Of a DNA stretch of 64,000 nucleotides, positions 14,871 through 27,315 are shown in pieces. The number at the start of each line of letters is the position of its first letter. Position 1 is the stretch's first letter. Origin of the DNA: Callaeas wilsoni. Taxonomy: Eukaryota > Chordata > Aves > Passeriformes > Callaeidae. A program made the translations under genes and the position numbers. The notes beneath the pieces were generated by a model. It was not told where the DNA came from. It ran no database searches and saw nothing but the letters and a program-made list of their open reading frames with translations. Location: assembly GCA_013398955.1 (NCBI GenBank), contig VWPU01003045.1, positions 1 through 64,000 of the forward strand, read 5' to 3'.

Positions 14871-17800
14871 GTAAATATTTGTCCATGGTAGCTTGGTGAG
14901 GGCAGCTTGCATTTGAATGGCTGACCACAAACTCCCACAGGGGACTGCAATAAAAATGATTTGGTGGCATCAGGTGCCACAGGGTATTAAGACTCTCAGG
15001 AAAAATAAAATAGTCCACTTTATTATCTCAGTGATATATTGTTGACACAGAAAGCCAGTATTTGATACCAGAGACTCAGATATTGAAGAGTCAGAAGCCA
15101 GCTCAGGACATCACCGATGTCTACCTCCTAGGCTAAGGCAGGAGCAAGTACTTCAGGATCATCCTAGGCATTTTTTAAATATCTCAGATGGCAAAGATTC
15201 CACAGTCTTCCTAGTCAAACATAAAATTTGTCATATATTTTCTTTCTAACGAGTATTCTGTTCTTATTCTCTGAGCTGCATCCTCCCTGAAGCATATTCA
15301 GCCTCTGACTTTGATTACAACGGTCCAAGTTTTCAGGAGCTGCTTTCCTATGTCCCAGTGACTTTCCTGGGCTGTAAATCTGACAGCATCAATAGTTTTG
15401 AATATCCTACTTTACCAGTACATTCAGGATGGGGATCACTCCTGATTCCAGCTTTTTACAGATTTCTGGCATTCTAATGAAAAGCTATGGAGCAGAGAGG
15501 CTCTGGGTGCAGGACAGTTTGAGAGAACTGCACTTCCAGACTTTTCGCAACACCCCTGGAGTTTTGTGTAGCCACAGCAGGTTGACTGACCTGCTCTTCA
15601 TCCCTACATGTCTCTGCTCCTTTGTGGTCCTGTACGTGGTGATGAAAACCAGTGCAGAGGGTGTGCAGAGCCACAGCTGGAGTAGAAACATCAGAGCCCA
15701 TCGAAGAGGCCACTCAACGCAACAGTCTGTTGAGGCATATACGACAGAGAGCGGGGGCCACTCGGGTGAGACACTGCAAAAGCAGAGAGGGCAGAGAGCA
15801 GAGGAGGGAGAAAGGGGTCACCACACCACCCACAGCACCATCATCACCCTCTGGCACTGCTTTGCAAAACTCCTCTGTCATCAGCACCAACCCCAAATTT
15901 CTTACCTTAGCCCCTTAAAGGCCTTTTGTGGCCTCTTTTCATGTAGTTCAAGTGTCTCCCTTTAGCAAAGCACAACAGTCTCATTCATAAGGTGTTCTTT
16001 CCACTCTGCACCATGCAGCAAAGGAGCTCCTCTGTTTAATCACCATGATGTCACCTTCAAGGTCATCCTATAAATTCCTCCCTAAAATTATTTGTCACAA
16101 GCTCTGTGGAAAACATAGTGAGAATGAGACTGATCCATGCCCTAAATACACTGCCAAGCACAGAACTCTGCTCTGACCCTCTGCTTTGAGCATGGCTGAC
16201 CTGTGAGGAGCATCTCTGTTGTGTTATATCTCACGTTGGGCTGGGTTGCTGGCACATGGGCCACCTTTCTCTTTTATCTTTGCACAATGGGCACGCCAAT
16301 ACAAAACTGGAGCCCTGAGCTGAGGCACAGTTAATAAGCAAGTTGGTTACAGCTAAATGGAGAATGAGTATCGGTCCTTTTAATGTCAGAACAGTCTTGA
16401 AGCTTTGTTAATACAATTCCAGTATTATTCTTTATGAAACAGTCCTGTTTAACCAAGATGACCAGATTTTTACCCTCTCTAATTTTAATGTGGTCTTATA
16501 AAATGGATACATTTGGCATGTCATCTGGAAACATTAACCAGGGAGGTTAAGGGGTGAGGCTCTCGGGTTTAAACTATCCATTTAGTAGATAGATAAATGA
16601 ATTGACTAAGTGCTACCCCATTTGTCATAGGGCTATTATACCTGATTTTTTTTCTGGGCTGGTTATAAGCTATTGGTTAATGGGGTAGAATTAGATTTTT
16701 ACAGAACTCTGTGCAGATAATTTTCTTGGAAAACATTTTCAAGAGCCTGCCTGTCCAGAATATGAGATGTGATGTTCCACTACTGTCTGATGGATTGGTC
16801 CTCAAACAGCAGGACTGCAGCTGCAAGTGGTAGCCTGTGGCTCCTCCATTAGAGCTTCTGCACTAGCACAGGAGAGCTGAATTAAAGAGAAAGGACACGT
16901 TAATGTGGAAGTAAGTTCAAAGCCCTCAGATCTGAGCATCATGGGACATTAAGGAAATTTAACGTTTGATCTAGAGCAGGGCTACTTGGCCTGGGGAGCC
17001 TCAGGTTCAAAGTCATCACATCTTAAAATTCTGTGTGCAGACTGTTTAACTTGGGATCATCTGTCCTCATGAGATTAATCCAAATAAAGATTAATACCAA
17101 GGTAACTTCCTCACAACAGGATCCCAGAGCAATGGAGAGTCATCTCAAACAAGATAAATGGCAGGTAATGTAAAACCTGGCTAGATAAAACACTGTCTAT
17201 TAAATATAACAAAAATTATCCTGCACCAGTGGGGGTAGAAGCAGGGGCAGAATTCCCATTTTCCCTATATTTTCCATGAATATTTTCCTCTGAAAAGCTC
17301 CCTGCCTTTCCCACATTCTAACATCTCAGTCAGGATGAGTAAGGTACAAAAGGAAAGCTCAGGGACATTCCAGGGTTATGAAGTATTTAATCTCTAGGAC
17401 ACCCTTATCTGAAGTTGGTTGAGACACTTCAGACAGAAATAGGTCCCATCCTAACAGAGAGTAAAGGGAACAGAGGATATTTTCTAGTGGATAATTGACA
17501 GGATTCCACAAAATCACCACCAAGGCATTACAGACAAGCGGGTTTTTTTTAACCCTAGCAATGAGGCTGAAGGACGCATAAAACACAGAAGGGCTCTGCA
17601 TAAGGTGAGGGGCAATTCCCTATACACTTAGCAGGGCTTATTTGCCTCAGCAAGAGGTCTGGAAGAGGGTGGTGTTATTCCTTCAGTACATATGGCCTTT
17701 GATGTTCTCTTTTTTTATCAAGCAACAATGATCTTCTCTTTCCACAAGCAACAATGACCTTCTCTTTTCACAGCATATCCTTGACCTTACATATATTCAT

Positions 17801-18790
17801 TCCCAAGTTCTTCATATCATTCTGTTTTGCTCTTTCCTCCTCCCTTGTTGTACTTTCCTTAGCAAACAGAGTCTCATGATGCTCTCTGTGGCTGGGAGGA
17901 ACTCCGTCAGCACAACCCCAGATCTCACTTGCTGTTCTCTGTTAAAATCCTACTCAGGAAGCCCAAATGCCTGAACAAAAGCTGGCAGCGTGTAGGCTGA
18001 CATGCTGCTCTCATGTTCACTTTTAGCCCCCAGCCATGCTGTGCTCAGTTTTTTTCTCTGCCTTGAAGACTGTTTGGGAGCATCTTGGCCATTTTGCTCT
18101 GGGTCTGTGTCTCAGCCAGCTGAGAGGATTGGGTACTCTGATTGGTACCCCTGTGGTTTATGAACCAAATGTTAATATTGTGAATAGTGAGCTGCTTTAG
18201 GACCACAGCTTGACAAGTTCAGTCACGCAGAACTGAAAGTGGACTTGCAGTTGAGGTCCAAAAGAGCCTGTGAATGCCTAACCAGGGAGGCTGGGATGAC
18301 AGGCACCCAGCTTCCTAGCAGGTGCTCATTTCTTTCACGTGGAGCTGCTGTTGGAGGTCAGGGCCTCTTTATTGGAACATGATGTGACTGCATCACTTCT
18401 GTTACAGTACAAACAAAGAACAGAGTCATCCCAGTGACACTGAGAATGGGCCTTTTAGTGAGGTGAATAAATAACAGACTCTCTTGCTGGAAACCTGTAA
18501 TGGTGTCAGTACAAATCAGGGAATAACAAGTAAGAGGTGCCCCCAGCTATCAGATATCTTGTCTCACTCTAGATTTTGTCTCAGAAAGCCCCCACCACTT
18601 TTTTTGGTGTCCTGCAAAATGTTCAGTTTTGAAACTGATGCTCATCAAGTAATGGAAATATTGGCTGAAAGTCCCCGCTGCAGGTCTCCTAGTGCAAATG
18701 TCTTCCCTAAAGTCCGACCTGGCTCTCCCAAACAGCAAACCTTGGATACCACTTGTTGTATTGTCCACTGCTCCTGAAAAGTATCTGTTG
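14871..18790. other. Stretch with no recognised gene
   Basis: The longest feature is a 178-codon plus-strand open frame at 15,429-15,965. It has a hydrophobic run (about LLFIPTCLCSFVVLYVV) but a low-complexity, non-globular remainder and no family resemblance. It is regarded as a chance frame. No repeats were recognised. Confidence 0.4.
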
Positions 18791-18794
18791 TTTG

Positions 18795-19075
18795 TGTCTC
18801 TCTGTTGGATGGTTGTGGCCACCTCCAGCTCACCTCTCAGACCCCTCTTCCCAGCCTAAGCAAGCCCAGCTCCCTCCAGCTCTCTGAGGGGGTACATCCT
18901 GCAGCTCCTGAACACATGGCAGTCCCACTGGGCCTTCCCAGTTTCCCTACGTTCTCCATAACCTGGGAAGAGGAGCCAAGGCCAGACGCAGCAAGCCAGG
19001 TACAGCCTCCCCACCACGGAGCAGTCAGGAATAAGTAACTTCTCTTAGAGCTGGCTGTCCTCCCCAGGAGCACAC
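18795..19075 (-). mobile_element. Diverged CR1 LINE fragment
   Basis: The block 'cccagcctaagcaagcccagctccctccagctctctgag' corresponds to the bird CR1 'ccaggctgaacaaccccagctccctcag' segment. Further right, 'gggaagaggagccaaggccagacgcagc' and 'ccaggtacagcctccccaccacggagcag' follow the CR1 'ggagcccagaactggacacag..ccaggtgtggcctcacca' order. It is much more decayed than the copy at 61.6 kb and lacks an obvious octamer tail. Orientation is the same as the first CR1 in the window. Confidence 0.55.
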
Positions 19076-19124
19076 CCAGGCTGTCTGAGGGAGGAGCTGC
19101 TGTCAAAGGCACTCATGCGTTCTT

Positions 19125-19365
19125 TTTACCCATGAAGTTGTCTGGTTGCTTTTTGAAACTCTGTAAAGGTTGGAAACTAAAATCTCCTCCAGCAAAGAGT
19201 TTTACAGATTTCTTGCACAGTGTGTGAAAAACCACTTCCTCCTGCTTGTGGACAGCTTGCTAATTGCTAGTTTCATTTCTTGTTCTCATACAAGAAATGG
19301 TCCCACAATGAACCATCAATCATCCCCCTGCCCTTCCTGATTTTATAGCTCTCTATAGAAGTGAT
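19125..19365 (-). mobile_element. Ancient CR1/L3-type LINE relic
   Basis: The order 'tttgaaactctgtaaagg..aaatctcctccagcaaagagttttacagattt..cacagtgtgtgaaaaaccacttcctcc' and later 'ctgattttatagctctctatagaag' matches the old amniote CR1/L3 type seen widely in reptiles and birds. It is heavily mutated and probably separate from the CR1 fragment just to its left. Confidence 0.5.
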
Positions 19366-22300
19366 AACAAAAGAGGACAAAAATACATGAGCAAGACAAA
19401 TGCTATATTCTGCTGTTCTCTCCCTTTATTTCCTGAAGCCCTCTACTCCTCACACTTCATTTGAGTATCACCTTTGGAGATTGTCTCCCATTGTTTCCTT
19501 CTCCTTTGTCTTTATTGCACTCTGCCAGTAAACATCGACTAGGAGTAACTGAGGCCATAAACAACTATTTTCCTGCTCATTTACCTGTGTTATTCTAGCA
19601 ATTGCTTAATGGTAAACATATGGTTTACTGACACAGTTTAGACCATAATGTTGACAAGTTTAATTCCTTGCCTCTGAAGAACAGGCTAATACAATTTTCC
19701 TCTGCATTCCTCCAGGCCATAGAGTCATGAACAGCCACAGGCAGAGGTGCTCCCAAGACCCCCAGCTGCATTATCATCTGAATTTCATTAGGATTCTGAA
19801 TAGTGCCGCTGATTAAGTTGACTGGGAAAAAAAGCAACTTAATCTGTTAAAGAGCTGCAAAAGAGAGCTGTAATTCTTTCTGAAAGATTGTTTTAGCTTC
19901 TTGCTCTGCTAATCTGGTGCTTGTGTTTATGAGGACAGTCAGTACGCATCCTCAAGCAACAATTTTAATGTCTGCTCAACATATGCTGTTTACATGATTT
20001 AGAAGTCACTGATCTTGCAGGCAGTTTGACATTCAGCAAAGAACAAGGCCTGAAGGGAAGGAGATAGCCTGCAGGTTAGGAACAACCAGCTAAACCCTAC
20101 AAAAACTAACCCCAGTCTCCAGAAGAGCTTTGCTAGAGCAAGGGATTCAGGCAGGGGCTGAGGGAGGGGTAAGCTTCTAAGCCACCTCTCGGAATCTGAC
20201 AAAGGCAAGAAGCCTCAAAGTCCTCAAAATGTTCTGTTCATCCAAGGCTTGCTAGAAAATAAGCTGGCCATCTCCATGGAGTGGGAAAACTGATGTGCAG
20301 TATAGCTGGTGGTGTCCTGCTAATACCAAAACAAGGGGCTCCCACTCCTCACTCTGTTGACTCAGTTATCCGGAGTCTATCACCAAGGGAGGACAGTGTG
20401 TGTCCTGTGAGCGGGAGATGATGATGTAGGAAGAACAAACAGCCTCTGTATGGGAATGGGAATTACCACGAGGGCTGACTGTAACCCTTGCCAGGGACTT
20501 TCCCCATGCTTATTAACCATCCAAAGCAAACGGAGCTGCCCGTTTTGGGGACATGGGGTTAAAGGTGTTCTCTGTTTGACGCAGAGGTGTGCTGATAGGG
20601 AGGCAGTCTGGACTGTGAGGTTTATTATGCTGCAGAGCTACCCCATATGGAAGAAAGTTCCTAGGGCTGCATGGAGAGGTGGACACAACCCTGCAACAGG
20701 GAAGAGGCTGGAGGAGACACGAGGCAGCAGCCAGAATCCTTGATGTGATTCTTTGGATCGACTAAGTGCAAGTTGCTGTTCGGGTGACGCTTGGCCCACG
20801 GTTTAGAAAACCGAGTTTCTTGTGCAATAGATCGTAATTCGTAAGGGGAGCTGGATCTTGGCCTTTCCTACCCAATGCCTCGGTAGCGGCTCGTCTCCTA
20901 AAATTATTGAATGGCACCACCTTGTGGGTGCTCGGAGGTGAGGCGCCTTTTCCATCTTCATTCCATGTGCGGACTCTGCAGGGGTAGTACGTTTGAATAG
21001 CGAGGCATGCAAAGGGTGGTTCATTCTCACGATGCTTCTCAAAGACTGGGCGCTCATCAAGAAGTGCTTTTCTGCTTGTTTTCTGACAGCTGACGGAAAC
21101 AGATTTTAGTGCTTAGCGGTTGATTTTCAGAGCTTAACTGATTCTGCCTTTGCTCGAGGTCTTATTGGAAAACTGTAAACAGATAAAATAGTTGACACTT
21201 TCCAATTATAGAGGAAGTGCAGAGGAAAAACGCTGAAATATACATTAAAAGTGATCTGCCCAGCACGCCATGTCTTACCTCTTTCCAAGGTGTGAAATCC
21301 ATGTGTCAGCTGGTCCCTGCATCATACAATTCCTTAAACTCCTGAAAGTAAGGTGTAGTGGGAGAATTTACCATATGTACTCTAGAGATTGCCTTTAGGA
21401 ATTACCCTGCCAATGACAGCACATGTCCCAAACTGCAGTTTCTGGGAAGCATCAGACATATGTTCATGAATAGAACAGCCTGTGTACGACAACTCCAAGA
21501 CTTTCCAGAAAGCACTGGCTGCATGGTGTGTATTTTATACAGCATTAGGATTCATGTTATCCTGGGTATGCAGGAAGCCAGGATGCTAAATAGCGGCTAT
21601 GAGTTAGTGTGACTGTGCATGTGTGGGGTACCAGGTTTTTTGGTCAAGTGGCGTTATCATCTATAAATCCAAAGAGCTCCATGAAATCTACCCAGACAAG
21701 ATTTTGCAGAGGGAATAGGATGATGTCCTAAAAAAGAGGGAGATATTGTAGCCTAAACTACATCAAGAAAATGGAACAGAATCTTAAGCAGAATACAGAC
21801 AGGTGAGCAGACACATTCATACACTTCTATTGTCCATGGTGAGAAACGCAATAAAAACGTAAAAAAATACAAATGGTTGAACTGCCAATCAAATTTTTCA
21901 AGCGTGCTTCTCAAACTCAGTTTCAATTTTGGAAAGAGCATTTTCCTTTCACAGCGTTGCCCTCCAGCCATGTGCCCACCCATTTTTTTTCTAGGCATAG
22001 TTACAAGGGCTGGATGCAAGGTTGTGTCAGAGATGTGCCGAGACACCACGGGGAGAACAACGTGGTCAAAGCAATGTGGTCCACAAAGTGAGGAGAGTGC
22101 CAAGAAAAGGGATGAGGAAAGCTTGCTGGGGAGGGTTAGAGACGTTTCTGAGAGCAGGCATTAGGATAGGAGTGGGAAGGCACCAGGCCAGTGAAAGCAA
22201 GGCTCTGCAAGGGGCAGTTTACTGGGTATTCCCAATAACCCCGGGCATCCCCCAGGATAACCCCATCGCAGGTGTTGCATGAGCACAGAGCGAATGACAG

Positions 22301-22427
22301 TCCTGTCCCCGCAGCACCTACAGCCTGACGTGCTGAGAGGAAAGCGTGCTGTGAGAGCAGGTGGGTGATGTGAGAGGCAGCAATGCCAGCACATCAGCAG
22401 CCAGCACTCTCTGCGTGCTTTTTCCAG
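19366..22427. other. Stretch with no recognised gene
   Basis: Nothing is recognised. A local segment at about 20,760-21,060 has more CpG dinucleotides than its surroundings but no open frame or motif that explains it. Confidence 0.4.
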
Positions 22428-22642
22428 CCGTGACAGTGAAACACATTTTAAAGCAGGGATCTGGAAGAGGAAAATGAGAGTCTTAGAGGCAGTGATGGGG
22501 ATTTCCTCTTCACTGCCCCGAACATGCCTGTGTGCGCGAAAAGATGAAGATGCTTACCTGGAAATTCAGAAAACTGACGACAGCAGTGACCTCCCGGATA
22601 AATCGGAGACTACTATTAATATCCAATTGTTGAAGAGCAATG
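22428..22642 (+). CDS. Candidate internal exon, tyrosine-motif tail (hypothetical)
   Basis: A strong acceptor (pyrimidine-rich gcgtgctttttccag, AG at 22,426-22,427) is followed by 215 bp open in one frame. A good donor, AATG|GTAAGAAG, follows with its junction after 22,642. Entry phase is 2 and exit phase is 1. The peptide contains a basic stretch, a Cys-x-Cys pair in PRTCLCARK (as in juxtamembrane palmitoylation sites of adaptor proteins), then DAYLEIQ (a YxxI motif) in an acidic, Ser/Thr-rich context. ATG codons exist inside it (22,474 and 22,495), so it could also be a first coding exon. I do not recognise the protein. Its exit phase fits the candidate exons at 36,415 and 39,522. A chance origin is quite possible. 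Confidence 0.22.
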
Positions 22643-25600
22643 GTAAGAAGGAAGGGAATTTACAGGCTGAGGACATAAGCAGTGAATGTTTGCAAAAGGA
22701 ATTAAAGGAAGTGAGGGAGACCCTCTAGTGGGAGAATCCAAGAAAGGCAATCACAGCCCTTAGCTGGGAAAATGATCCTAATGCAGCATCCAGGATGGTC
22801 ACAAATGTGGATCAAGATTGTCCAAAAACTCACAGTGTGGCGTCATTTATATCATGTAAGGCAAAACCCCCTCAAAACCAAAGAAACATCAAACAGTTTC
22901 TACCAAGCTGATTACAAGAAAAGTTTTTCCTCACTTGATATCTGGTGAGGGAGTCAAGCCTGATCATGTGAGTAGAACATCTCTATCATGCACGCAAATT
23001 TTAAACCATGTTGAAACAGCAGGATATTTCATAGTCTTTTAGCCCAGATTCCAGAACTCCCTGTTCATTCATCAGGTGCTAGGGAAGGTCACAGAGACAC
23101 TAAAATGCTCAGATTAAATATTGGTGCTACCTCTTGTGTGAATCTGAGGTAGTGAGAAAGACTTGCAGCACGTCAAAAATCACAACACAATGGGAAGGAG
23201 AAAAACACTGTCTGCCTTTATTATTAGGGGAAATCACTAACTCTGTGTCCACCTCAGTTTCCAATTTGTAAAGCAGGATGAAGAGTAGTTCTTCACTCAT
23301 AAAAAGTCACATGTCAAAAACCATGAAGGCTCTGAAATGCCAGCGTACTTAGGAGAGAGGACCAGCTTGGTGTCTGGGCCTGATATAAAGTGGCACCAAC
23401 TTTTTACAGCTTGCAGATTCTGTTTTAGCACTGAGCTGCCAAACAGGACAGCAGACCAGCAGGGCTGTGTTGGGAGAGGACAGCTCCAGCTGCAGAGCAG
23501 GCTTTCTTATGGCAGCCACCTTCTGCTCCAGGAGCCGTGGTTGTCAGGAGGACAATGCCTCTGCCTGATGAAGAGGATGAGGAAGATAATGCCTATTAGA
23601 CACCTGTAATAGTTTAACACTTCGATTTTATCATGCAGCCACACATTCAATATTTCCAGCTATTTATGTAGTGTTTTAGGGCTGTATTTGACAGGCTTTA
23701 ATGTAAACATGGTACTGCTGGCACACCGACAGCTTTTTTTTTGGCATTGCTTTTACAGAGTCTTTACATAGAATGAGTTGATGTGTGATTCATGCAAATT
23801 CAGATTTTTTATACTTTGAGCAGATGTGGCCCCTCAGTGTGAGCCCAAGAACAGTTGGGGCGTTGTTGGGATTTATTTACAAACCTCCAAGCCAGCAGTT
23901 TCAAATCTGGGTTAAAGTTAGATGCCTGTTTCCATGACAGATGGTCTCATTTTGAGAAAGAGTGAGTCTTGACAACTGGGGCTGGCTGGGAGAGTGAATT
24001 TCTGTTTCATGAAGATGATTCTATTTCCAGGGTATTTTCAGATCCCAGATCAAGATTTAAATCTCCAAATTAAAATATTGTTTAGGGATGAACAACATTT
24101 CATCTAGCCAGCATCAAGGCTCCTGCTGATCCCTAGCTGCTGCCAGTGTTTATCCAGGCTGCTGGAAGAACAAGGAGTCCTGGCTCTGTTGCCACCTGCC
24201 TGGCAGAGCTGTGGGGTGTCAGGAGCGAAGGCTGGCTGAGAACATTTCTCAGGGAGTTGTGCAGTTCCCAGGTGCTCTGGTGTTCAGGGAACAAGCCTGA
24301 GCCCATGGACTGTCCCTGTGACTTGGCGTGGCAGGGTTGTGGTAGGGGAACCCTGGGCTCCACAGCAGCCCCTGGAGGTAAAAGGACCAGAGAGAGGTTG
24401 TCATAGAACCCCTGTTTGTTCTTTAGCCCTCAGATCAGATCTCATCAGAGGTTTTGCTGGAGCAACTCAGAGAAGAACCATTTCCATAAAAATGTTTTAG
24501 TCCTTCCACTGAAGACTCCAGTAGCACTGAACAAGCAGCGCCTGCTGCTGATCCAGCCTCCAGGAGATGAGGTGTGTGCACAGCCCAGTGCCACCCTCCC
24601 CTCCTGAAGCTCTGACCTGGGGGAAGAGTCCCCACTCTTGGCACACAGGGTGGCTGCTGAAGCGTGTGACATCACATCAGGTGTCTGACATTGGTGCTAA
24701 GTGCTCCAGGTTATTTTCCCTGGCCTCCAGCTACTTTCATGGAAAGGTAAGGAGCTTCACTAGGTCCTTCCAGCAGTTCTGTGCGGGTGTCTCATGTCCT
24801 TATCCCATTTCAAATGGCACAAGATGTTGCATTTAAGGGCAGCAGCCTCCTGTGAATTGTCTGTCATTGTCAACATCCCAGCCAGGCAAAGGCAGGGGAG
24901 GGCACCTCCTGTATCTGCTGAATTTCACCATGATTCTTGTCAGGGAAAGCAGCATCCCTCCAGTCTAACTGCTGGCCCCCAGAGCCTGGATTTTTATTCA
25001 CTGACCACAGCTTGGTGCAGAGAGGCAGAGCTGAGACAAGGAGGAAGAGAGGAGAAACCACACTCAGTGTTCTACACACAAGATGAGTGCAGCTTGTGCT
25101 GCTGAGCAGAGGGGAGCTTGCAGTCCCAGCACATGGATATAGGCCATGGCCCTTCATTAGCCTGCATGATCATTCAGGTGGCACCCAGAGGAATTTTGCT
25201 GCCAGTGATGTAACTCTTCTTCTTCTTCAAATCATCTCATATGTCATTAAGAAGAGGGCCACACTGACTGTTTTGTTTGATTTCAGTACCTTGCAGTTGA
25301 CATCTTGAAGGAGTGTTTGCAAAGGCAGTCTGACGTGTCACCCAGAAAGCTGCCTGTAAACATGAGTTTGTGCAGGCTTTGTGTTATGGAGGGAAAGAAC
25401 TTCTACTTCTTAAGTTTTCACCTAAAGAAAGAAAAACAAAAAAAAACAAACAAAAAAACAAAAAAACCCCAAACAAAACTAAAAAAGCTCCCAAAAGAAA
25501 ACCAGAATCCAACTGACATATATATTAAAAATTTAAGCCATCCTTCTAAATTTCAGCAGTCTGAAAGTTCAGCTGATTTCTTTCTGCCTTTCACTTTTGT

Positions 25601-27160
25601 TACCTCGCAGTAAAAGTTCTTTCTTCATCACCAGTTACCAACTTTATAGAAAGGGGACAGTTTTGCTCGTGATGGGCAGAAGACTTTTTAAACAAAATAT
25701 AGGAGTCATTAACTTAAAGCCTGTGTTATGCCGAGGCAATCCAACATCCTTTGGAGCATTACTGATGAATATTTCATTCTCTTTAATAAGTCACAAATAG
25801 AATTTATTTTTCTGTACTGAATCAATCATATGAGCCAGAAGCTTCAGTCAGCAATAGGGTGACTTTGTGAAGATCTTTAAATTCTCCTTTGGTGTTCAAT
25901 TCAGCAGCTGTTGGCCGGGATGTCATTAAGGGCTGTTAGGCACTAGCAGCTGTTTCAGGGTTTCTGGTATTGATAGTATTTGTGTGGTCACACAGCTCAG
26001 AAGTGTCCAGGATGGTATTTCCCTGGGTGCTGATGAAGGAGCACTGAGGCAGCCCTCCCACAGGAAGCTCACACTCCAAGCAAACATTGTGCCTCAATGG
26101 ACTTAATGGGAATCTAAAAGTCCTCAAAGCATTTGTGAGGCACCACAATGCTTCTCCTTGAAGCAGCCTTACAGAATGTCCTGCTTTCATTTTGCTAGGA
26201 ATCCATCTGCTCTTGACTGAATTCTCAGTGGCCAACTTCACATATACATTAAACCATACAGGTGGAGGAAAATGGTGACCAGCTGCAGGTTAGCAAGGAT
26301 CTGAACTCATCGATGTGGTAGTGGAAGTAATTTGTCACTGTCTGAGTCATCACAAGGGCCCTATTCATGGAATCCACACTTCCAATACAATGCTTTGAAC
26401 AAAGCATTAGAGATAATAAAGTCCAGAGGAAACTTACTTGGACAAATACAATTTTCAGGTAGTTCTGAAAAGTATATTGTTGCTCAGAGTGTGCACTTCT
26501 CCCAGATTAAAAATCCTTTGCAGATAAAACCACTGGAAAATGTGGAGAACAGATGTGAGTGGTTATCTTTGGCTCTAGATGAAGTATTTTGTCTGTGAGA
26601 CATTAAAATGCAGGGCATAGGAACTCAGAAGATACTACAAAGAATTTTCTGACAAATAATTTTGTAATTACACTTGGGCTGAAGATTGTTTTCAGTGACC
26701 TCCAGCAGTTAAATATGGGCTCATAAGTTGCAGACAATGGGGTTTTACAGAGCTGCTCACAGCCTGGACTTTTCTTTTGTAGTGGATTCAATAAAAATAA
26801 TTTTAAAAATATGTTCATGCCTTTTTGGACCATGAGTTTTGTCGACAGATGCAATGAAACTGATACATCCTGCAGAGCAGCTCAGTCTCGTGGCACTGAC
26901 ATTTCCCCCACAAAAATACCCAGCAGTTAACTTTCTGAGAAGATCCTGTTTGCAATAGCAATACAGCACAAAAGCGACTATGAAGGTTCAGACAAATTTG
27001 CCATCATTTTTTTAGGAATGGCACAGATGTAGTTTTTTATTTATTTGCCCATCTACATGGTGGTAGGACCTTGGATTTTGGTGTAGTGTCAGCTCCTGCA
27101 TATGCACAGAACAAAGACTTTAATTTAAAGTAAAAATAAAATCTTACTTTGGAGACTGTC
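22643..27160. other. Stretch with no recognised gene
   Basis: No supported gene or interspersed repeat was found. Short open frames occur on both strands without domain features. An A-rich simple stretch near 25.45 kb is listed separately. Confidence 0.4.
25430..25500. repeat. A-rich low-complexity tract
   Basis: The tract is almost entirely A with scattered C, in AAAAC/AAAC-like units. No retroposed body is recognisable upstream and no target-site duplication was noticed. It is treated as simple sequence rather than the tail of a retrocopy. Confidence 0.7.
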
Positions 27161-27164
27161 AAAC

Positions 27165-27315
27165 ATTTAGCCTCGCTAATATCGTGTAGCACTGAATTCC
27201 GCAGGTTAATTACGGCTTGTGTAAAAAAGCATTGCTTTTTGTCAGTATTGGAAACTAAACGTATTCATGCCTTCCTGAATGCTTTCTCAGCAGTTGACAG
27301 CCTTGACATTTACAT
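27165..27315 (-). mobile_element. Ancient CR1/L3-type LINE relic
   Basis: The string 'attccgcaggttaattacggcttgtgtaaaaaagcattgcttttt' matches the old amniote CR1/L3 pattern '..cacaggttaattacgcgttgtgtgaaaaagtacttcctttt'. Only a short, strongly diverged piece is left. Confidence 0.4.

Noticed and set aside
15429..15965. 178-codon plus-strand frame with a hydrophobic run
   Set aside because: No domain resemblance, overlapping frames on the other strand are similarly open, and its donor phase does not fit the exon at 22,428.
18186..18215. Short resemblance to miR-203 (gctgctttaggaccacag)
   Set aside because: Several core positions differ and no hairpin partner sequence is visible beside it.
25430..25500. 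A-rich tract as the tail of a processed pseudogene
   Set aside because: No gene-like body precedes it and no flanking duplication was seen.
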